Assembly: GCA_946402905.1 (NCBI GenBank) | Contig: CAMIYC010000032.1 | Location: forward strand, 1-39,072 | Direction of reading: 5' to 3' | From: an uncultured Prevotellaceae bacterium | GTDB taxonomy: Bacteria > Bacteroidota > Bacteroidia > Bacteroidales > Bacteroidaceae | DNA length: 39,072 bases | Shown: piece by piece, positions 16,901-24,098 of the stretch | How the letters are laid out: every line of letters starts with the position of its first letter | How positions within the stretch are numbered: the first letter of the stretch is position 1 | Made by a program: the position numbers and the translations under genes | Notes under the pieces: generated by a model | What the model saw: the letters and a program-made list of their open reading frames with translations, nothing else | Database searches by the model: none | Told to the model about the DNA's origin: nothing

Positions 16901-17361
16901 CCTACCCTCAGCGTGAGCGTACGCTCGTCGAGACTTCGCTGGGAGACGACCAACTGGGAGAGAGCCTCCGGGCAGGTGACGATGTAAACCTGTCGATCAG
17001 TCTCACCGCCGGTGAGGGCTGAAAGTCGTGTGAGCACCTCGGTGCGCAGGATATCGTTGGCTGCGTCGCGCTGTCCGTACTTGACCGCCCTCTTGTATGA
17101 AGAGGGAAAGAAGAGCACGTCTTCCTGCCCGAGCACCTGGGTGAGATCGTGGTAGAAATATCCGGCCTCGTCGTTGTCATTGAGTATAAAGACGATGTTT
17201 TCATGGGTGTTTTTTGCCATGCCCGCAAAAAACAAAGAAGCGGCAGAGCCCAATAATCCCTGCAGGAAAACGCTTCTTACCGAGTCGTCGTCCAGTGCTT
17301 TTTTGAGTGCTCCGCTCTGCGGCAGCACGCTATACAGATGCTGTATATCTTGTATTTTCAT
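13930..17361 (-). CDS. mfd: Transcription-repair coupling factor
   Basis: A 1143-residue DNA translocase that removes RNA polymerase stalled at lesions and recruits UvrA. The N-terminal UvrB-like region is followed by the RNA polymerase-interacting domain (from about GDFIVHVDFGIGKF), the helicase core with Walker A GDVGFGKT (Lys614) and Walker B DEEQ (from Asp709), the TRG motif region with GRVGRSNRKAF, and a C-terminal autoinhibitory domain. An in-frame extension exists upstream to 17406, but MKIQDIQHLY at 17361 is the natural start, leaving 4 bp to the preceding stop. It sits in an operon with the glycosyltransferase and the symporter. Confidence 0.98.
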   Translation of the reverse strand: MKIQDIQHLYSVLPQSGALKKALDDDSVRSVFLQGLLGSAASLFFAGMAKNTHENIVFILNDNDEAGYFYHDLTQVLGQEDVLFFPSSYKRAVKYGQRDAANDILRTEVLTRLSALTGGETDRQVYIVTCPEALSQLVVSQRSLDERTLTLRVGQTIDLSHISKTLRGFGFEEHDYVYEPGQFALRGSILDVYSYSCEYPYRVDFFGDEIETIRTFEVETQLSKEKKVNVDIVPEMRKTTDKVSFATFLPPGCVIAAKDYPYVCDMIGRIYDEGFSSQALHEKLETATEQERDEIVREMRRESQLVSPAQFKEQMTAFRRIDFGSRPVGTPQVVIRFDISPQPLFHKNFSLLAQTFDDYRSRGFHLYVLSDSAKQIQRLRDILAGEGFEDETAADGRQHAFEAVDKTLHEGFTDNEHGLCFFTDHQIFDRFHKFSLRSDKARAGKMALTMKELQEMEPGDFIVHVDFGIGKFAGLVRVANGDSYQEMIRIVYQRGDTVDVSIHSLYKISKYRNGDSTEPPRLSTLGTGAWERMKERTKTRIKDIARDLIKLYAKRRHEKGFAFSPDNYMQHELEASFLYEDTPDQLKATNEVKADMESSRPMDRLVCGDVGFGKTEVAVRAAFKAVCDSKQVAVLVPTTVLAFQHYQTFKERLRDLPANVEYLSRARTARQTRDILDKLKDGRVDILIGTHKILGKNVEWKDLGLLIIDEEQKFGVSTKEKLRKLKSNVDTLTMSATPIPRTLQFSLMGARDMSIIRTPPPNRYPVYTELGTYNHELIADAINFEMSRNGQVYFVNSRISNLPEIASLIQKYVPDARVAIGHGQMKPDELESIIMGFINYDYDVLLSTTIIENGIDISNANTIIINDAHRFGLSDLHQIRGRVGRSNRKAFCYLLTPPKSLLPFDARRRLEALENFSELGSGFNLAMQDLDIRGAGNLLGAEQSGFMEDLGYETYQKILNQAVTELKNEEFSGMYEEEMARGRDFKGDEFVEDCSLESDLEMYFPDTYVPGSSERMLLYRELDNINTDDDLKAYRKRLEDRFGKIPHEGEELMMVVPLRRLGRTLGCEKILLKKGMMQMQFLSNPDSPFYRSKAFSGVFEYVGAHPRRCQFKEVGGRNILQMAQVATVGEAVDILKQMKAAQP

Positions 17362-17365
17362 AAAA

Positions 17366-18118
17366 TCAGTCGGCCGGCATGGGAGGATACTTGCGGAACC
17401 ACCCATCCCATCTGAGCCTCATCACGCCGAAGAACGCCTCTCCGAAGATGCCACCGCTCATCTTGCTGACCCCCTCGCGGCGGTTGACGAAAACGACGGG
17501 CACCTCTTTGATGCGAAACCCGATCTTATAGGCGGTGAATTTCATCTCTATCTGGAATCCATACCCCTTGAACCGAATCTTGTCGAGTTCTATCGTCTGC
17601 AGCACGCGCCTTTTGTAGCATTTGAAGCCGGCAGTGGTATCGTGTATGGTGAATCCAGTGACCAGCCTGACATATTTTGAAGCGAAATAACTCATCAGGA
17701 CACGTCCAATGGGCCAGTTGACCACATTGACACCGCTCACATAGCGTGAGCCGATGGCCAGGTCGTATCCCTCGTCGTGGCAAGCGGCATACAGTCTGGG
17801 CAAGTCTGCAGGATCGTGACTGAAGTCAGCGTCCATCTCGAAGACATATTCATAGTCTCTCTGAAGTGCCCACTTGAAGCCAGTGATATAGGCGGTGCCA
17901 AGTCCGAGCTTGCCCGACCGCTCCAGGATGAAGAGCCTGTCTTTGAACTCATTGTCGATGAGTCCATGTACGATCTGTGCGGTGCCGTCAGGACTGCCGT
18001 CGTCTATGACAAGGATATGGAAAACCTTGTCGAGCGAGAACACGGCACGTATGATTTTCTCTATGTTTTCCTTCTCGTTATAGGTCGGGATGATTACTAT
18101 GCTGTCAGACTTTTCCAT
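17366..18118 (-). CDS. Polyprenol monophosphomannose synthase-like GT2 glycosyltransferase
   Basis: A 250-residue family 2 glycosyltransferase resembling dolichol-phosphate mannose synthase catalytic domains. These transfer a sugar from a nucleotide donor to a polyprenyl phosphate at the cytoplasmic membrane face. Motifs seen are IIPTYNEKENI (8-18), VIDDGSPDGT (37-46), the metal-binding DAD (96-98) in EMDADFSHDP, and IGSRYVSG (122-129). There is no C-terminal membrane segment, as in the soluble DPM1 type. The frame is open to 18151, but the -7 box at 18139-18146 lies within that extension, so the ATG at 18118 is used. It is followed by mfd after 4 bp. Confidence 0.93.
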   Translation of the reverse strand: MEKSDSIVIIPTYNEKENIEKIIRAVFSLDKVFHILVIDDGSPDGTAQIVHGLIDNEFKDRLFILERSGKLGLGTAYITGFKWALQRDYEYVFEMDADFSHDPADLPRLYAACHDEGYDLAIGSRYVSGVNVVNWPIGRVLMSYFASKYVRLVTGFTIHDTTAGFKCYKRRVLQTIELDKIRFKGYGFQIEMKFTAYKIGFRIKEVPVVFVNRREGVSKMSGGIFGEAFFGVMRLRWDGWFRKYPPMPAD

Positions 18119-18138
18119 TGCATCATGAGTTGGGATGA

Positions 18139-18146
18139 CAAAGATA
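18139..18146 (-). promoter_or_regulatory. -7 element upstream of the GT2-mfd-symporter genes
   Basis: The minus-strand TATCTTTG fits TAnnTTTG in the 72-bp gap after the acyltransferase gene. No exact -33 TTTG was found at the right spacing. It suggests an internal promoter of the long operon. Confidence 0.5.
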
Positions 18147-18190
18147 GACAAAGTTTTTGAAAAAAAGGCAAGCGAATGAAAAAAATTCCG

Positions 18191-18949
18191 CTACTGGTCG
18201 GGATTCTCCACATATCCCTGATATTCCGGCACGAGGTCCGCCATGATGACATCATAGCTCTCCCGCATCGTAGCCTGTATGTTCTCAGCCCCGGCTCCCT
18301 TGGGAGGGATGGGCTGATGGATGGTGAGAGAGAGCGGGTGCCAGTTGACCCAATGCCAGTCGCGCGTGCGTGGCATGACATTGAATGAGCCATTGATCGT
18401 GAGGGGAGCCACCGGGAGCTGCAATTCGTCGGCCAGTGCGAAGGCACCACGCTTGAAAGTGGCCATGTGGCCGGTAAAGGTGCGCGCGCCCTCAGGAAAT
18501 ACGACGAGCGACATGCCGTCCTGCAGCACCTTGCGTGCCTGCTCGTAGGACGCTTGTATCTTCTTGGGTCCCCGCTTGTCGATCATGATATGATGGGCGG
18601 CCTGGCATGCGATGCCGACAAACGGTATTTTCCGTATCTGATATTTCATCATCCACTTGAAATTGCGGTTGAGGAAGCCATAAATCAGGAAGATGTCGAA
18701 AGCACCCTGGTGGTTGGCGACGAAGACATACGACTGTCCTGGCTTGAGATTTTCCCTGCCCTCTACCTTGACAGGCAACAAGAGCACCCTCACGATGAGC
18801 CATGCCCACCACTTGCCCGGATAATATCCCCAGAAGTGTCCATTTCCCACGGAGCAGCCTATGACTACCATCAATGCGATGATAATGGTCCATACCACCA
18901 ATATTGGGATAAAGACCACGATCTGATAAAAACGGTACAAATATTTCAT
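18191..18949 (-). CDS. 1-acyl-sn-glycerol-3-phosphate acyltransferase
   Basis: A 252-residue PlsC-family enzyme that acylates lysophosphatidic acid to phosphatidic acid at the inner membrane. An N-terminal membrane helix pair spans about residues 8-33 and 47-60. The catalytic NHQGAFD gives His80 and Asp85 (HX4D), and the phosphate-binding FPEGAR is at 151-156, followed by a conserved proline-rich strand (LPVAPLTING). Length is normal. The metallophosphoesterase gene lies 14 bp upstream on the same strand. Confidence 0.93.
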   Translation of the reverse strand: MKYLYRFYQIVVFIPILVVWTIIIALMVVIGCSVGNGHFWGYYPGKWWAWLIVRVLLLPVKVEGRENLKPGQSYVFVANHQGAFDIFLIYGFLNRNFKWMMKYQIRKIPFVGIACQAAHHIMIDKRGPKKIQASYEQARKVLQDGMSLVVFPEGARTFTGHMATFKRGAFALADELQLPVAPLTINGSFNVMPRTRDWHWVNWHPLSLTIHQPIPPKGAGAENIQATMRESYDVIMADLVPEYQGYVENPDQ

Positions 18950-18963
18950 AATATCAGCTTTGA

Positions 18964-20136
18964 TTACTTCTTTTTATGCAATGTCATCAGCACCACCTCA
19001 CCCGGCACTCCATATCGGAAGGGGATCAGTCCGCCCAAGCCTTTGGTCACGAAGAGGTGCCTTCCGTCACTCTCATACATGCCCGCGTCCTCACGATAGA
19101 ATATATTGGTGGGCGAGAGGCCGAATATCTTGACTTGCCCGCCATGGGTGTGCCCGCTGAGGGTGAGTTGAGCCTTGGAATCGGGCAAGACCGTCTCCCG
19201 CCAGTACCTCGGATTGTGCACCAGCATGAGAGAGAAGGTCTCGTCGGGCATACCTTCTGTGGCGAGTTTCACATTACGGTATCCCTCTTTACAATGCGGC
19301 TCCTCGTTGCCCTCAAGCCCTACGATGTATATCGAGTCGGCACCACGCCGGAGCTGTGTATGCTCATTGAGCAGCAGGTGCCAGCCCAGCTCCCGTTGCA
19401 GTCTTTTGGTCTCTTCCACGTTAGCAGCCTTCTCTTGGTCAGTGCCTCCTACATATTTGGCATAGTCATGGTTTCCCATGACGGAGAAGATGCCGTCGGG
19501 TGCTTTCAGTCTTGACAAAGCCCAGAGATGCTCATGTATCTCGTCGGGTTGAGTGTTCTGTATGTCGCCGATGAAAAATATCGCGTCTGGGTGCCATGCG
19601 TTGATGCTGTCGAGTGCCGTATTGAGGATCACGCTGTCAGCGTCGTTGTAACTGTCCAGGTGGATATCGGAGAAGACGGCGACCCGGTAGCCATCGAAGG
19701 CGTCGGGCAGGCTGGCCGAGCGGTATTCCACCCGGTTGACCTCCAGTTGGCTGAATCCTACCGTCGAGCCTTCTATCACGACATAAATGGCAGCCATGGC
19801 GAGCATACCGCCCAATACCCCACCCCAGTTGACGTGGTTAGAGCCGCCGCACCGTCGCATCAGCCAATTGACCCCGTCACACAGCGCATAGATGGCCTTA
19901 GGCACGATCCACACACCGAGGATGAAGAGATAGACATTGAGCGAAGTCTGCGGGTGGGGTGTGAAATCACGAGTACACGTAAGCCCCACGGTAAAAGCCA
20001 GCATCAAGAGGGCGGGCACCCACCAAAGCCACCGGCTCCACCTGGGCCTTTCTTTATGTAGCATCCATCTCACGTAAAGCCAGAGGTCTGGCAAGAGGAT
20101 GAGCAAAACGAACAATAATACAGCTCTTGCTATCAT
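18964..20136 (-). CDS. Membrane-anchored metallophosphoesterase
   Basis: A 390-residue YkuE-like phosphoesterase. Four membrane helices fill the first 125 residues, followed by a calcineurin-type domain with FSDIHLDS (Asp157, His159), GDIQ (Asp191), GNHD (Asn222, His223, Asp224), a later LVHNP and GHTHGGQ. These supply the full two-metal ligand set. Family members hydrolyse phosphodiesters, including lipid substrates such as UDP-diacylglucosamine, but the substrate here is unknown. The start overlaps the stop of the preceding gene by one base (TGATG), and it is followed by the acyltransferase after 14 bp. A lipid-related role would fit. Confidence 0.9.
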   Translation of the reverse strand: MIARAVLLFVLLILLPDLWLYVRWMLHKERPRWSRWLWWVPALLMLAFTVGLTCTRDFTPHPQTSLNVYLFILGVWIVPKAIYALCDGVNWLMRRCGGSNHVNWGGVLGGMLAMAAIYVVIEGSTVGFSQLEVNRVEYRSASLPDAFDGYRVAVFSDIHLDSYNDADSVILNTALDSINAWHPDAIFFIGDIQNTQPDEIHEHLWALSRLKAPDGIFSVMGNHDYAKYVGGTDQEKAANVEETKRLQRELGWHLLLNEHTQLRRGADSIYIVGLEGNEEPHCKEGYRNVKLATEGMPDETFSLMLVHNPRYWRETVLPDSKAQLTLSGHTHGGQVKIFGLSPTNIFYREDAGMYESDGRHLFVTKGLGGLIPFRYGVPGEVVLMTLHKKK

Positions 20137-20969
20137 CAGTTTCTACACATGATATTAGAGGCAAGGAATCGCCTCACTAATTCTACCGGCAACCCTCTAC
20201 GACCAGCATATTCGGCCACCTGGTCCTCGCCTACAGGTCCGAGGTTGAAATAGCGCGCCTGGGGGTGAGCCAGCATCAGTCCGGATACCGACGCATGAGG
20301 CCTCATTGCTCCGCTCTCAGTGAGCCTGATACCGATGCCGGGCATATCGAGCAGTCCGGACAAGACGAAATTGAGGCTGGTATCGGGAAGCGACGGATAA
20401 CCCACCGCCGGCCGTATGCCCACATATTCGCCTCGTAGCATCTGCGGGATGCTGAGTCGCTCGCCAGCTGCATATCCCCATAGGCTGGTACGCACCTGCT
20501 GATGAAGCCTCTCGGCAGTAGCCTCGGCCAGCCTGTCGGCCAGCGTCTGTGCCATCATGGCCATATAGGGGTCGGAGGCATAGTCTTTCTCCATTCTCAC
20601 ATCGACCGTCGTGGCAAAAAGCCCCACCTTGTCAGGTGTGTGTCCCCTGCCATAAGGCCTCACAAAGTCGGCGAGGCACAGGCAATGCGTGCCACCCTTT
20701 GGGACCGTCTGTTGGCGCAACATAGGAAGTCTCGTCTCACCCACGATGATATCATCTCCCTGGCTGTAAGCGTCGCATAGCGCAAACACCGCCTTGGTAT
20801 GATAGTGTGATGCAAACTCCCTGAGCAGCTGCAGCGCATCTTGTCGCAGGGTATCTTGGTCTTTACGTCCATGGCCACCGACCTGCCAGGCATGGTAAAA
20901 ATAGACCCAGTTGACATAGGGTTCCAGTTCATCAATCGTATATGTAAAGACCCGGCGATCGACCATCAT
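20136..20969 (-). CDS. Standalone methionine synthase activation (MetH C-terminal) domain protein
   Basis: A 277-residue protein corresponding to the AdoMet-binding reactivation domain normally fused at the C-terminus of cobalamin-dependent methionine synthase. The segment EPYVNWVYFYHAW (16-28), the region TAERLHQQVR (151-160), the AdoMet-binding core GIRPAVGYPSLPD (184-196) and LTESGAMRPHASVSG (216-230) all match in order. No cobalamin-binding or methyltransferase domain precedes it. It presumably serves in trans, reductively methylating inactive cob(II)alamin on a partner. The start ATGA overlaps the pyrC stop and its stop overlaps the phosphoesterase start, so translation is coupled on both sides. 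A separate metH is not in the window. Confidence 0.88.
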   Translation of the reverse strand: MMVDRRVFTYTIDELEPYVNWVYFYHAWQVGGHGRKDQDTLRQDALQLLREFASHYHTKAVFALCDAYSQGDDIIVGETRLPMLRQQTVPKGGTHCLCLADFVRPYGRGHTPDKVGLFATTVDVRMEKDYASDPYMAMMAQTLADRLAEATAERLHQQVRTSLWGYAAGERLSIPQMLRGEYVGIRPAVGYPSLPDTSLNFVLSGLLDMPGIGIRLTESGAMRPHASVSGLMLAHPQARYFNLGPVGEDQVAEYAGRRGLPVELVRRFLASNIMCRN

Positions 20970-22312
20970 TGCCTGAACGACACCTCATGTCCCCGCACCG
21001 TCTCGTCGAAGACACCGTTTGAATATACCAGCTGGCCGTTGCACAAGGTGTGCTCTACACGCCAGTTGAACGAGCTACCGGTCAGCGGACTCCATCCACA
21101 CTTGCTCTGTATGACATCCTCCGTGACTGTCCATGGAGACGACGGTCTCACCACGACGATGTCTGCCCAGTAACCTTCACGGAGGAACCCCCGGCGTGAC
21201 ACTCCGAAAAGCATGGCAGGATGGTGGCACATCAGCTGCACTACACGCTCCACGGAGAGCACCCCCTCATCGGCCAGCTGCAACATGGCCGGCAAGGAGA
21301 ACTGCAGCATCGGCATACCCGACATGGCTCTGCGGCATCCGCCCTGCTTCTCTGACAACAAATGGGGAGCATGATCGGTGGCTACGGTATAGATGCGCCC
21401 GTCTGTCAGTGCGCGGCGCAACATGTCGCGGTCGTGGCGCGTCTTGACCGAAGGATTGCACTTGATGAGCGCACCTTTGTCCTTATAATCAGCTTCGGTG
21501 AAGCAAAGATGAGCCAGCACGGCCTCGGCAGTGATCCGCGGTAAGCACGTATCGTCGAGCACGGGTTCAAAAAGGGTCAGCTCACGGGCCGTCGTGAGAT
21601 GAGCCACATGCAGCCTTGTCCCGTATCTGCGGGCCAGGGCCACAGCCCTCGACGACGAGGCATAACATGCCTCCTCAGAGCGTATATAGGGATGGTATAC
21701 CACATCAGGGTCGTCGCCATACCTGCCTGTCACCTCGTTCATCCGCTGGTTGATCAAGGCTGTATCCTCGCAATGGGCAACGACGGGGAATTCTGCCGCG
21801 CTTGCGAACACTTCCTCGAGTGCTTTCTCATTGTCCACGAGCATATTGCCCGTAGAAGACCCCATAAAGAGCTTGATGCCCGGGATGCGATGTGGGTCGA
21901 GCGACCTGAAGAGGCGCACGTTGTCATTGGTGGCTCCGAAGAAGAAAGAGTAGTTGACACTGCTCTTATGCCGTGCCAGTTCGAATTTCTCTTCCAATGC
22001 CTCTATAGTGACCGTCTGCGGCACGGTGTTGGGCATATCGAAATAGGTGGTCACACCGCCCCATGCCGCGGCCCTGCTCTCGCTTTGTATATCCGCTTTG
22101 GCCGTGAGGCCGGGGTCGCGGAAATGCACGTGGGAGTCGATGACTCCTGGTATGACGACACACCCCGTAGCATCAATACGCAAGTCGTAATTGCCGCGGG
22201 GTGTATAAGATGACGGGTATATCTTGCTGATCACGTCATCGTCAACAACGATATGTCCTTGAGAAGTCTTACACTCATTGACTATCGTGGCATTGAAGAT
22301 CAGTATACGCAT
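20966..22312 (-). CDS. pyrC: Dihydroorotase
   Basis: A 448-residue amidohydrolase cyclising N-carbamoyl-aspartate to dihydroorotate in pyrimidine synthesis. The metal-binding DSHVHFRDPG, the downstream GIKLFMGSSTGNM region that holds the carboxylated Lys, and the late ATDHAPH motif are all present, so the enzyme looks active. Length and motif order match class I dihydroorotases. Some relatives are allantoinases or inactive pseudo-dihydroorotases, but the retained ligands argue against the latter. The start overlaps the upstream lipoprotein stop by one base (TAATG), and its own stop overlaps the next start. Confidence 0.92.
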   Translation of the reverse strand: MRILIFNATIVNECKTSQGHIVVDDDVISKIYPSSYTPRGNYDLRIDATGCVVIPGVIDSHVHFRDPGLTAKADIQSESRAAAWGGVTTYFDMPNTVPQTVTIEALEEKFELARHKSSVNYSFFFGATNDNVRLFRSLDPHRIPGIKLFMGSSTGNMLVDNEKALEEVFASAAEFPVVAHCEDTALINQRMNEVTGRYGDDPDVVYHPYIRSEEACYASSSRAVALARRYGTRLHVAHLTTARELTLFEPVLDDTCLPRITAEAVLAHLCFTEADYKDKGALIKCNPSVKTRHDRDMLRRALTDGRIYTVATDHAPHLLSEKQGGCRRAMSGMPMLQFSLPAMLQLADEGVLSVERVVQLMCHHPAMLFGVSRRGFLREGYWADIVVVRPSSPWTVTEDVIQSKCGWSPLTGSSFNWRVEHTLCNGQLVYSNGVFDETVRGHEVSFRQ

Positions 22313-23142
22313 TATTTGTCGTCAGTCTGTTGGTCTTTGGTCTCCTCGGCTGGCTTGGCCAGTTCGTTGGGTGTTGGCGGCGTGGGCAGCGTAGCTTGTT
22401 GCGCCTGTGGCTGTGGAGCTGCAGTCTGGGGTGGTGCCTCCAGTCCGTTCTGCATATTCTGCAGATGACTGGCATTTTCCAGATACTTTTTCACGTAGGG
22501 GTCGTTTTTGAAGTTGTCGGTGGCCTTGCTCATCAGCTCCACCACCCATGGACTCATCTCTGGCATCTGCCCCAAAGTGACGATCATGAACAGTCCCGGC
22601 CCGAGGACGTTGTCAAAATTGCTGGAGATCGACTGAGTGAAGAGCGTGTCGAGACTCATATTGATGAGCTGGTTTTGGCGTCCCAGTTTGCTCACCACCT
22701 CAGCCATGTCTTCCCCGTCCATGAAAGCCCTGTCGTACTCATGCTGCAACTCCTGCGACTGCAGGGTGAGGCTGTCGAGTGTTTTCATAAACCGGTATAG
22801 CCTGTCGTTGAGCGGTGTGCCACCCCACTCTGTCTTGGAGTTGTTGATTCTCACCCTGATATCACCGTTCTCCAACACGAGCGGCAACGGCTGACTGTTG
22901 TTGTCTATGATGAGGAATCCGATACGTGAAGAGTCGACGGTACCTGTGAAAGAAAACTTCCCGTGTATGATTTCCGTAGAGTCAACATCCTTCAGCTCAT
23001 TGCTTTTGACAGCCTTGAGAAACATCATACGGCTGTCGAGTCCGGAGATATCCGACGAGCCTTCAATATTGTAAGAATTGAGGCATGATGTGACGGACAT
23101 CAGGCAAAACGCAGTGGCAAAGAGATAAAAAAACTTGTTCAT
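22312..23142 (-). CDS. DUF4369-type lipoprotein
   Basis: A 276-residue lipoprotein whose signal peptide ends SVTSC. The mature N-terminal beta-rich segment (DSRMMFLKAV, HGKFSFTGTVDSSRIGFLII) is typical of the DUF4369 domain found in Bacteroidetes disulfide or peptidyl-prolyl type envelope proteins. The C-terminal thioredoxin domain often attached is missing; instead there is a helical region and a Pro/Gln/Ala-rich tail. The frame extends to 23169, but the -7 box at 23172-23179 places the transcript start near 23165, so MNKFFYLF at 23142 is chosen. It is the first gene of the pyrC run. Confidence 0.82.
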   Translation of the reverse strand: MNKFFYLFATAFCLMSVTSCLNSYNIEGSSDISGLDSRMMFLKAVKSNELKDVDSTEIIHGKFSFTGTVDSSRIGFLIIDNNSQPLPLVLENGDIRVRINNSKTEWGGTPLNDRLYRFMKTLDSLTLQSQELQHEYDRAFMDGEDMAEVVSKLGRQNQLINMSLDTLFTQSISSNFDNVLGPGLFMIVTLGQMPEMSPWVVELMSKATDNFKNDPYVKKYLENASHLQNMQNGLEAPPQTAAPQPQAQQATLPTPPTPNELAKPAEETKDQQTDDK

Positions 23143-23171
23143 AAATCCGGTATCGTATATTTTCTTCAATA

Positions 23172-23179
23172 CAAAATTA
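23172..23179 (-). promoter_or_regulatory. -7 element at the head of the DUF4369-pyrC operon
   Basis: The minus-strand TAATTTTG lies 29 bp upstream of the ATG at 23142; no clear -33 TTTG is seen at 19-21 bp. The position decides the start of the lipoprotein. Confidence 0.5.
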
Positions 23180-23199
23180 ATATCAATTTGTGACGTGAG

Positions 23200-23219
23200 A
23201 AAAAAAAAGCTCGCTTTTT
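23200..23219 (-). terminator. Weak terminator after the FtsB-like/membrane protein pair
   Basis: Read on the minus strand, AAAAAGC-GA-GCTTTTT is followed by more Ts. The stem is short and the loop tight, so it is a weak call. It is positioned 30 bp past the stop at 23249. Confidence 0.4.
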
Positions 23220-23248
23220 AAATATATTATACTCACTTTTAGAAGTTT

Positions 23249-23653
23249 TTAAGATTCTTTCTCCAGTTCGTTGGATATTCTGTGTGTGGTGTAGAGTTGC
23301 AGGATGGCTGCCACGAGGAGCAGCATGACCCACTTATTATAAACATACTGAATATAGGTGACGGTGGAGAAGAACTGCCTTGAGAACAAATATGCGGTAT
23401 CGGCCATGGAGAGCCCTGCGACGAGAAAGAAGACGTCGGAGAGGAGCATGATCTTACGGAGTCTTCGTATGGCATGATTCTGCCCGTCGTAGCGCTGCTG
23501 CACCTGCATGGCGACAAACAAGACTGAGCCGAGTATATATACCCAGCAAAAGATCTCGCTATGCCACAACATGGCACTGCATCCGGCCCCGATGGTCATC
23601 AACACGCCTCCTACAAGAAATACCAAGCTCTGTGTCTTACTCAACTGTCGCAT
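23249..23653 (-). CDS. Small four-helix membrane protein
   Basis: A 134-residue inner-membrane protein with predicted helices at about 8-28, 34-50, 68-90 and 105-122. A basic segment, RYDGQNHAIRRLRK, lies between helices 2 and 3, presumably in the cytoplasm. No enzyme motif is visible and the family is not recognised with certainty. It overlaps the end of the FtsB-like gene by 17 bp, so the two are coupled; a role near the division machinery is only a guess from this pairing. Confidence 0.8.
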   Translation of the reverse strand: MRQLSKTQSLVFLVGGVLMTIGAGCSAMLWHSEIFCWVYILGSVLFVAMQVQQRYDGQNHAIRRLRKIMLLSDVFFLVAGLSMADTAYLFSRQFFSTVTYIQYVYNKWVMLLLVAAILQLYTTHRISNELEKES

Positions 23654-23966
23654 CTGTCTCTTCCTCCAATTCGTCGCTCATGACAAAAATATCCTCATCG
23701 TCGGCCTTCATGAAATACCGCTCCCGTGCGATTTTTCTGATGGCCTCCGGGCTTCGCTCCAGTTCACTCAGGCGTACAGAGTCTTTGTGATACTGGCTTT
23801 CTTGTTTTTCTATTTCCTCTTGCAGTATGCTGATCTGCTGGTTGTACCGATAGCGCTGCAGCATGCTGTTCTCGCCGATGACGGTGAGAAGCGCAAGCCC
23901 CAGAATGATCACGAAGATATATTTGAAGCGGCGTAAGAATTTGCCTATTTTGTTTTTGTTGTACAT
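23637..23966 (-). CDS. FtsB/DivIC-like septum formation initiator
   Basis: A 109-residue bitopic membrane protein of the FtsB/DivIC family, a link in the FtsQ-FtsB-FtsL divisome complex. It has a short basic cytoplasmic N-terminus, one membrane helix (about 15-36), a coiled coil (about 42-78 with regular heptads) and the family end motif RKIARERYFMK. The tail is acidic. The frame is open to 23987, but that codon falls within the -7 element (23985-23992), so the ATG at 23966 is used. It is divergent from dnaX. Confidence 0.9.
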   Translation of the reverse strand: MYNKNKIGKFLRRFKYIFVIILGLALLTVIGENSMLQRYRYNQQISILQEEIEKQESQYHKDSVRLSELERSPEAIRKIARERYFMKADDEDIFVMSDELEEETDATVE

Positions 23967-23984
23967 TTCCAATTTTTCAAAATG

Positions 23985-24016
23985 CAAAAGTAGTGAATGT
24001 TAGAGAGAAATGCAAA
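23985..24016 (-). promoter_or_regulatory. Promoter of the FtsB-like gene
   Basis: On the minus strand TTTG (24013-24016), 20 bp, TACTTTTG (23985-23992). It is back to back with the dnaX promoter. Confidence 0.7.
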
Positions 24017-24033
24017 TCAATTGGGGATTTTAT

Positions 24034-24064
24034 TTTGCGGTTAGAAAAAATAATGCTAATTTTG
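24034..24064 (+). promoter_or_regulatory. Promoter of dnaX
   Basis: TTTG (24034-24037), 19 bp, TAATTTTG (24057-24064), 34 bp upstream of the ATG at 24099. Confidence 0.75.
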
Positions 24065-24098
24065 TCACTCTAATCCGACGAACACAACCGAAACATAT

